From positions 1 through 8,949 of the forward strand of contig JAJYAH010000234.1 in NCBI GenBank assembly GCA_021779635.1: a stretch of DNA of 8,949 nt, in the 5' to 3' direction. The notes under the pieces were generated by a model. It did not search any database and was not told the DNA's origin. It worked only from the letters and a program-made list of their open reading frames with translations. This stretch comes from Pseudomonadota bacterium. Its GTDB lineage: Bacteria; Pseudomonadota; Alphaproteobacteria; Rhizobiales; Xanthobacteraceae. Made by a program: the position numbers and the translations under genes. Shown here one piece after another: positions 6,229 to 8,949 of this stretch. The stretch's first letter is position 1, and every line of letters begins with the position of its first letter.

Positions 6229-6320
6229 TTTATGCACCAACCTAAAAAATCGAATATATCCAACGGGAAATGCCTAATATGGGCGATCTAAAGCAGAATT
6301 CCTACGTCAGCTCAAGCAGA
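6229..6320 (-). promoter_or_regulatory. AT-rich leader/promoter region of the Thr-rich peptide gene
   Basis: This is the AT-richest stretch of the window and lies directly upstream of the peptide gene, in a 165-base gap (6241-6405) with no coding sequence. On the - strand TATATT (6258-6253) could be a -10 element, with no good -35 at 17 bases. TTGAGC (6315-6310), 17 bases before TTTAGA, is an alternative weak pair. The region also holds the ribosome-binding sequence of the peptide gene. The promoter is likely from position but its elements are uncertain. Confidence 0.35.
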
Positions 6321-6392
6321 TAGTACCTGTTTTCCGACGCGTCTCATGCGTCACGTTTCTACCCTGGGGCGTTTGGTCTTCCTGTTTCTCTC

Positions 6393-6408
6393 TAAAGAGG
6401 TCTCTTTA
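6393..6408 (-). terminator. Short inverted repeat at the 3' end of the GlcG/HbpS-like gene
   Basis: TAAAGAG / 2 nt / CTCTTTA is a perfect 7-bp inverted repeat that includes the TAA stop codon of the GlcG/HbpS-like gene. A 2-nt spacer cannot close a full hairpin, and no U tract follows, so termination is doubtful; it could instead be a protein-binding palindrome. A second weak repeat, GACGC (6336-6340) with GCGTC (6348-6352), lies further downstream. Confidence 0.25.
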
Positions 6409-6834
6409 CCCCGGATTCGCCTTCAGTCCCGCTGCCTCGATGCCTGCGATCGCGCAGGCTTCATCATTGTCGGAGGTATCGCCGCTGATACCGACGGCGC
6501 CAAGCAGCGTACCGCCGTCCTGAATCAGCACGCCGCCCGGCACCGGCACCATCCGGCCTTGCGCCAGCGTATTCACGGCGCCGATGAAATAGGCCTGCTC
6601 CTGCGCCCGCTGGAACAGCGCCCGCGATCCCATGCCCATCGCCAGCGCTCCGTAAGCCTTGCCATGGGCAATTTCGGCGCGCATCAGGCTGGTGCCGTCC
6701 TGCGCGGCGGTGACTTTGACACAGCCGCGCACATCGAGAACGGTCACGACGAGGGGCTTGAGCTTCTTCTCAATGCCTTTGGCAAGGGCGGCATCGAGAA
6801 TTTTGCGGGCAACGTCGAGAGTGAGTTCAGCCAT
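6406..6834 (-). CDS. GlcG/HbpS-like (PF03928) small protein, heme-degrading-domain family
   Basis: 142 residues, the normal size for the GlcG/HbpS family, a small alpha/beta fold found beside glycolate and other hydroxyacid oxidases; some members bind heme. Seen: the N-terminal helix LTLDVARKILDAALAKG (4-20), the strand VVTVLDVRG (29-37), AHGKAYGALAMG (56-67), VPVPGGVLI (96-104) and the family signature LLGAVGISGDTSDNDEACA (110-128). The ATG at 6834 has AAGGAAG six bases upstream and overlaps the end of the FAD oxidase frame by 8 bases, so translation is probably coupled. There is no signal peptide, so it is likely cytoplasmic. Its biochemical role beside the oxidase is not established, as for most GlcG proteins. 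The name 'glcG' is avoided because the neighbour is a fused YdiJ-type oxidase rather than a glcDEF set. Confidence 0.9.
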   Translation of the reverse strand: MAELTLDVARKILDAALAKGIEKKLKPLVVTVLDVRGCVKVTAAQDGTSLMRAEIAHGKAYGALAMGMGSRALFQRAQEQAYFIGAVNTLAQGRMVPVPGGVLIQDGGTLLGAVGISGDTSDNDEACAIAGIEAAGLKANPG

Positions 6835-8947
6835 CGAGAGCTTCCTTTGCGGCAGGGGAGAGGGGTGGGTCGGATTGCGCGCTGTCGAGGCTCATCGCCA
6901 GCACGCGCACGACGTGCAGGGCGCCACGCTCCGCACCATCCTTGATCTGATGCCGGCACGAGGTGCCGTCCGCAACGATCAGCGTGGTGGCATCGGCGCG
7001 CCGGACAGCTGGCAGTAGTGATAGTTCGGCCATATCCATCGAGGCCTGATAGGTGTCGGCGCCGTATCCGAAGGCGCCGGCCATGCCGCAACAACTCGAC
7101 TCGACGGTTTCGACGTTCAAATCGGGAACCAGCCGAAGGACCTGCTCGACCGACTTGAACGCACCGAATGATTTCTGATGGCAGTGGCCGTGGACCAAGG
7201 CCTTCCCGGCAATACGACCGAGCGGCAGCCGCAGGCGACCGGCCGCGGCCTCGCGCACCAGAAACTCCTCGAACAATAGCGCGTGAGCGCTGACGCTTTT
7301 CGCGGTGGCATCGGCGCGCAGCGAAAGAAGTTCGTCGCGAAGGGTCAAAAGACAGCTCGGCTCCAGACCGACGATGGGTACGCCGCGCTGCGCGAAGGGC
7401 GCATAGGTGGCGACCAGCCGATCGAGTTCGGTGCGCGCGTGGTCGATCAGGCCCGCCGAGAGAAAGGTCCGCCCGCAGCACAGCGGCCGGCCGCTATCCG
7501 TGGGCGCAGGGATGTGGACACGGTATCCGCCCTCGACCAGCACGCGTAGCGCAGCCTCGAGATTCTCGCGCTCATAGGCGCGGTTGAAGGTGTCGGCAAA
7601 CAGCACGACTTCACGGCCGTCGGCTGGGCCGACGGCGTCGACGTCGGCTATGAATACGTCGCGCCGCCATCGCGGCAACGCGCGCCGCGCGCTGATGCCG
7701 GCGAATTTTTCGAACAACCTGCGCAGCAGGGGGCTGTTGTTGCGGAGGTTGGCGAGCCAAGCAAACCGCGATGCCAAGCCGGCATAATGCGGCAGAAAGC
7801 CCACCAGTCGGTCGCGCAGCGATAGCCCGTGTCTGGCGGCGCGGGCGGCGAGCACTTCAATCTTCATCTTGGCCATGTCGACGCCGGTCGGGCATTCGTG
7901 GCGGCAGGCCTTGCAGGACACGCAGAGTTTTAGTGTATCCGCCATTTCGTCGGAGGCCAGCGCGTCCGGCCCCAATTGACCTGACATCGCCAGCCGTAGC
8001 GTATTGGCCCGTCCGCGCGTCACGTCCTTCTCGTTGCGGGTGGCACGATAGGACGGACACATCACGCCGCCCTCGAGTTTGCGGCAGGCGCCGTTGTTGT
8101 TGCACATCTCGACGGCGCCCTGGAAGCCGCCGCCGCCGCCCGGATAAGCCGACCAGTCGAGCGCCGTCTTCAGTTCCGTGACGCGATAGTCCGGCGGATA
8201 GCGAAATAGCTCCCGGTCGTCCATCCGCGGCGGGTCGACGATCTTGCCGGGATTGAGCACATGGCCCGGATCGAAGCGATGCTTGACCTCCCTGAAATCG
8301 TTGATGATGCGCGGGCCGAACATTGCCTCGTGGAACTCCGACCGCACGATGCCGTCGCCGTGCTCGCCGGAATGCGACCCCTTGTATTCGCGCACCATCG
8401 CGAAGGTTTCTTCGGCGATGGCGCGCATCGCCTTGACGTCCTTTTCGAGTTTCAGGTTCAGGACCGGGCGCACATGCAGGCAGCCCTCGGAAGCGTGCGC
8501 ATACATGGTGCCGCTTGTGCCGTGCTTGGCAAAGATGGCGTTGAGCCGTTCGGTATAGTCGGCCAGATGCGGCAACGGCACCGCACAATCCTCGACGAAC
8601 GAGACCGGCTTGCCCTCCTGTTTCATCGACATCATGACGTTGAGGCCGGCGGCGCGAAACTCGGCGATGCCGGTTTGCAAGGCTGGCTCAATGATCTCGA
8701 CCACGCCGCCCCATTTGCGCTGCGGGTTGTTCCAGCCGAAGCCGAGATCGGCCATCAGCTCGCCGAGCTGTTTCAACCGCCGGATGTTCTCGGCCTGATC
8801 CTCCTCGGCAAACTCCACGATCAGCACGGCGTCGGGATCGCCGCGGACCGCGACGCCGATGATGGGCTGAAACATCGCGATCTCGCGGCCGAGGGTCAGC
8901 ATCGTGCGATCGACCAGTTCCACCGCAATGGGACGCAGCTTCACCAA
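6827..8947 (-). CDS. FAD-linked oxidase / Fe-S / cysteine-rich-domain fusion (N-terminus beyond window)
   Basis: The frame is open to the window edge and its N-terminus, with the FAD-binding PCMH domain, lies outside; the first visible codon (TTG) is not a real start. The last 706 residues are seen. They include the C-terminal FAD-linked oxidase domain with GEHGDGIVRSEF (194-205) and HRFDPGHVLNPGKI (223-236). The first cysteine group is C282-N-N-N-G-A-C288 with C297-P. The second is the ferredoxin motif C342-V-S-C345-K-A-C348-R-H-E-C352-P. Two cysteine-rich CCG-type domains follow: LCCGRTFLSAG (489-499) and SSCCGMAGAFGYG (617-629). This is the architecture of D-2-hydroxyacid dehydrogenases such as YdiJ or GlcD-GlcF fusions, which oxidise a 2-hydroxyacid at FAD and pass electrons through Fe-S clusters to the quinone pool. 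The substrate cannot be read from sequence. The following GlcG/HbpS-like gene overlaps by 8 bases. Confidence 0.93.
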   Translation of the reverse strand: MVKLRPIAVELVDRTMLTLGREIAMFQPIIGVAVRGDPDAVLIVEFAEEDQAENIRRLKQLGELMADLGFGWNNPQRKWGGVVEIIEPALQTGIAEFRAAGLNVMMSMKQEGKPVSFVEDCAVPLPHLADYTERLNAIFAKHGTSGTMYAHASEGCLHVRPVLNLKLEKDVKAMRAIAEETFAMVREYKGSHSGEHGDGIVRSEFHEAMFGPRIINDFREVKHRFDPGHVLNPGKIVDPPRMDDRELFRYPPDYRVTELKTALDWSAYPGGGGGFQGAVEMCNNNGACRKLEGGVMCPSYRATRNEKDVTRGRANTLRLAMSGQLGPDALASDEMADTLKLCVSCKACRHECPTGVDMAKMKIEVLAARAARHGLSLRDRLVGFLPHYAGLASRFAWLANLRNNSPLLRRLFEKFAGISARRALPRWRRDVFIADVDAVGPADGREVVLFADTFNRAYERENLEAALRVLVEGGYRVHIPAPTDSGRPLCCGRTFLSAGLIDHARTELDRLVATYAPFAQRGVPIVGLEPSCLLTLRDELLSLRADATAKSVSAHALLFEEFLVREAAAGRLRLPLGRIAGKALVHGHCHQKSFGAFKSVEQVLRLVPDLNVETVESSCCGMAGAFGYGADTYQASMDMAELSLLPAVRRADATTLIVADGTSCRHQIKDGAERGALHVVRVLAMSLDSAQSDPPLSPAAKEALDG

Positions 8948-8949
8948 AT

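Noticed and set aside
2733..6240. Lasso peptide biosynthetic cluster
   Set aside because: The kinase, PF14907 and PqqD components fit, but there is no asparagine-synthetase-like cyclase, no transglutaminase-like leader peptidase and no ring-forming Asp/Glu in the expected place of the Thr-rich core.
6336..6352. GACGC / GCGTC inverted repeat as terminator of the GlcG-like gene
   Set aside because: Only a 5-bp stem with a 7-nt loop and no U tract on the - strand; likely chance in GC-rich DNA.
6744..7481. 245-residue - strand open frame inside the FAD oxidase gene
   Set aside because: Arg-rich out-of-frame translation under a gene with clear Fe-S and cysteine-rich motifs.

Overview
The window looks like chromosome of a high-GC alphaproteobacterium, most probably of the Bradyrhizobium / Rhodopseudomonas / Afipia group. 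This rests on base composition, codon use and overall protein style, because no rRNA or other marker is present. Dense catabolic and redox genes flank a compact accessory cassette. I see no tRNA, rRNA, insertion sequence or CRISPR array.

Left flank (2-2680, + strand): the C-terminal 608 residues of a molybdopterin oxidoreductase (DMSO-reductase superfamily), then after 69 bases a crotonase-fold enoyl-CoA hydratase/isomerase whose first catalytic Glu position is Gly. Right flank (6406 to the edge, - strand): a large FAD-linked oxidase / Fe-S / cysteine-rich-domain protein (GlcD-GlpC type, N-terminus beyond the window), translationally coupled to a small GlcG/HbpS-like protein. Both flanks look like ordinary metabolism.

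Centre (2733-6240): a peptide-modification-like cassette. On the + strand are a PF14907-type nucleotidyltransferase-like protein and a PqqD-like protein of the RiPP-recognition-element fold. Converging on them from the - strand is an 80-84 residue peptide gene, followed by a protein joining an HprK-like P-loop kinase domain to a GT-A glycosyltransferase domain. A hairpin sits between the two convergent arms. The peptide has a Tat-like leader (Arg-Arg, hydrophobic stretch, Ala-His-Ala cleavage site) and a mature part that is almost only threonine: 8 Thr, Pro-Ala-Pro, 15 Thr. The glycosyltransferase carries a D-x-H motif and a C-terminal W-V-H-R-F motif that recall polypeptide GalNAc-transferases, which glycosylate Thr/Pro-rich mucin segments.

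Working model (inference): the PqqD-like protein binds the leader, the kinase-glycosyltransferase and perhaps the nucleotidyltransferase-like protein decorate the Thr tail in the cytoplasm, and the Tat pathway exports the product. Related HprK-like kinases and PF14907-like proteins modify lasso peptides, but no lasso cyclase, leader protease or transporter is in this window. If the model is right, this would be a stripped-down system that makes a phosphorylated and/or glycosylated mucin-like peptide.
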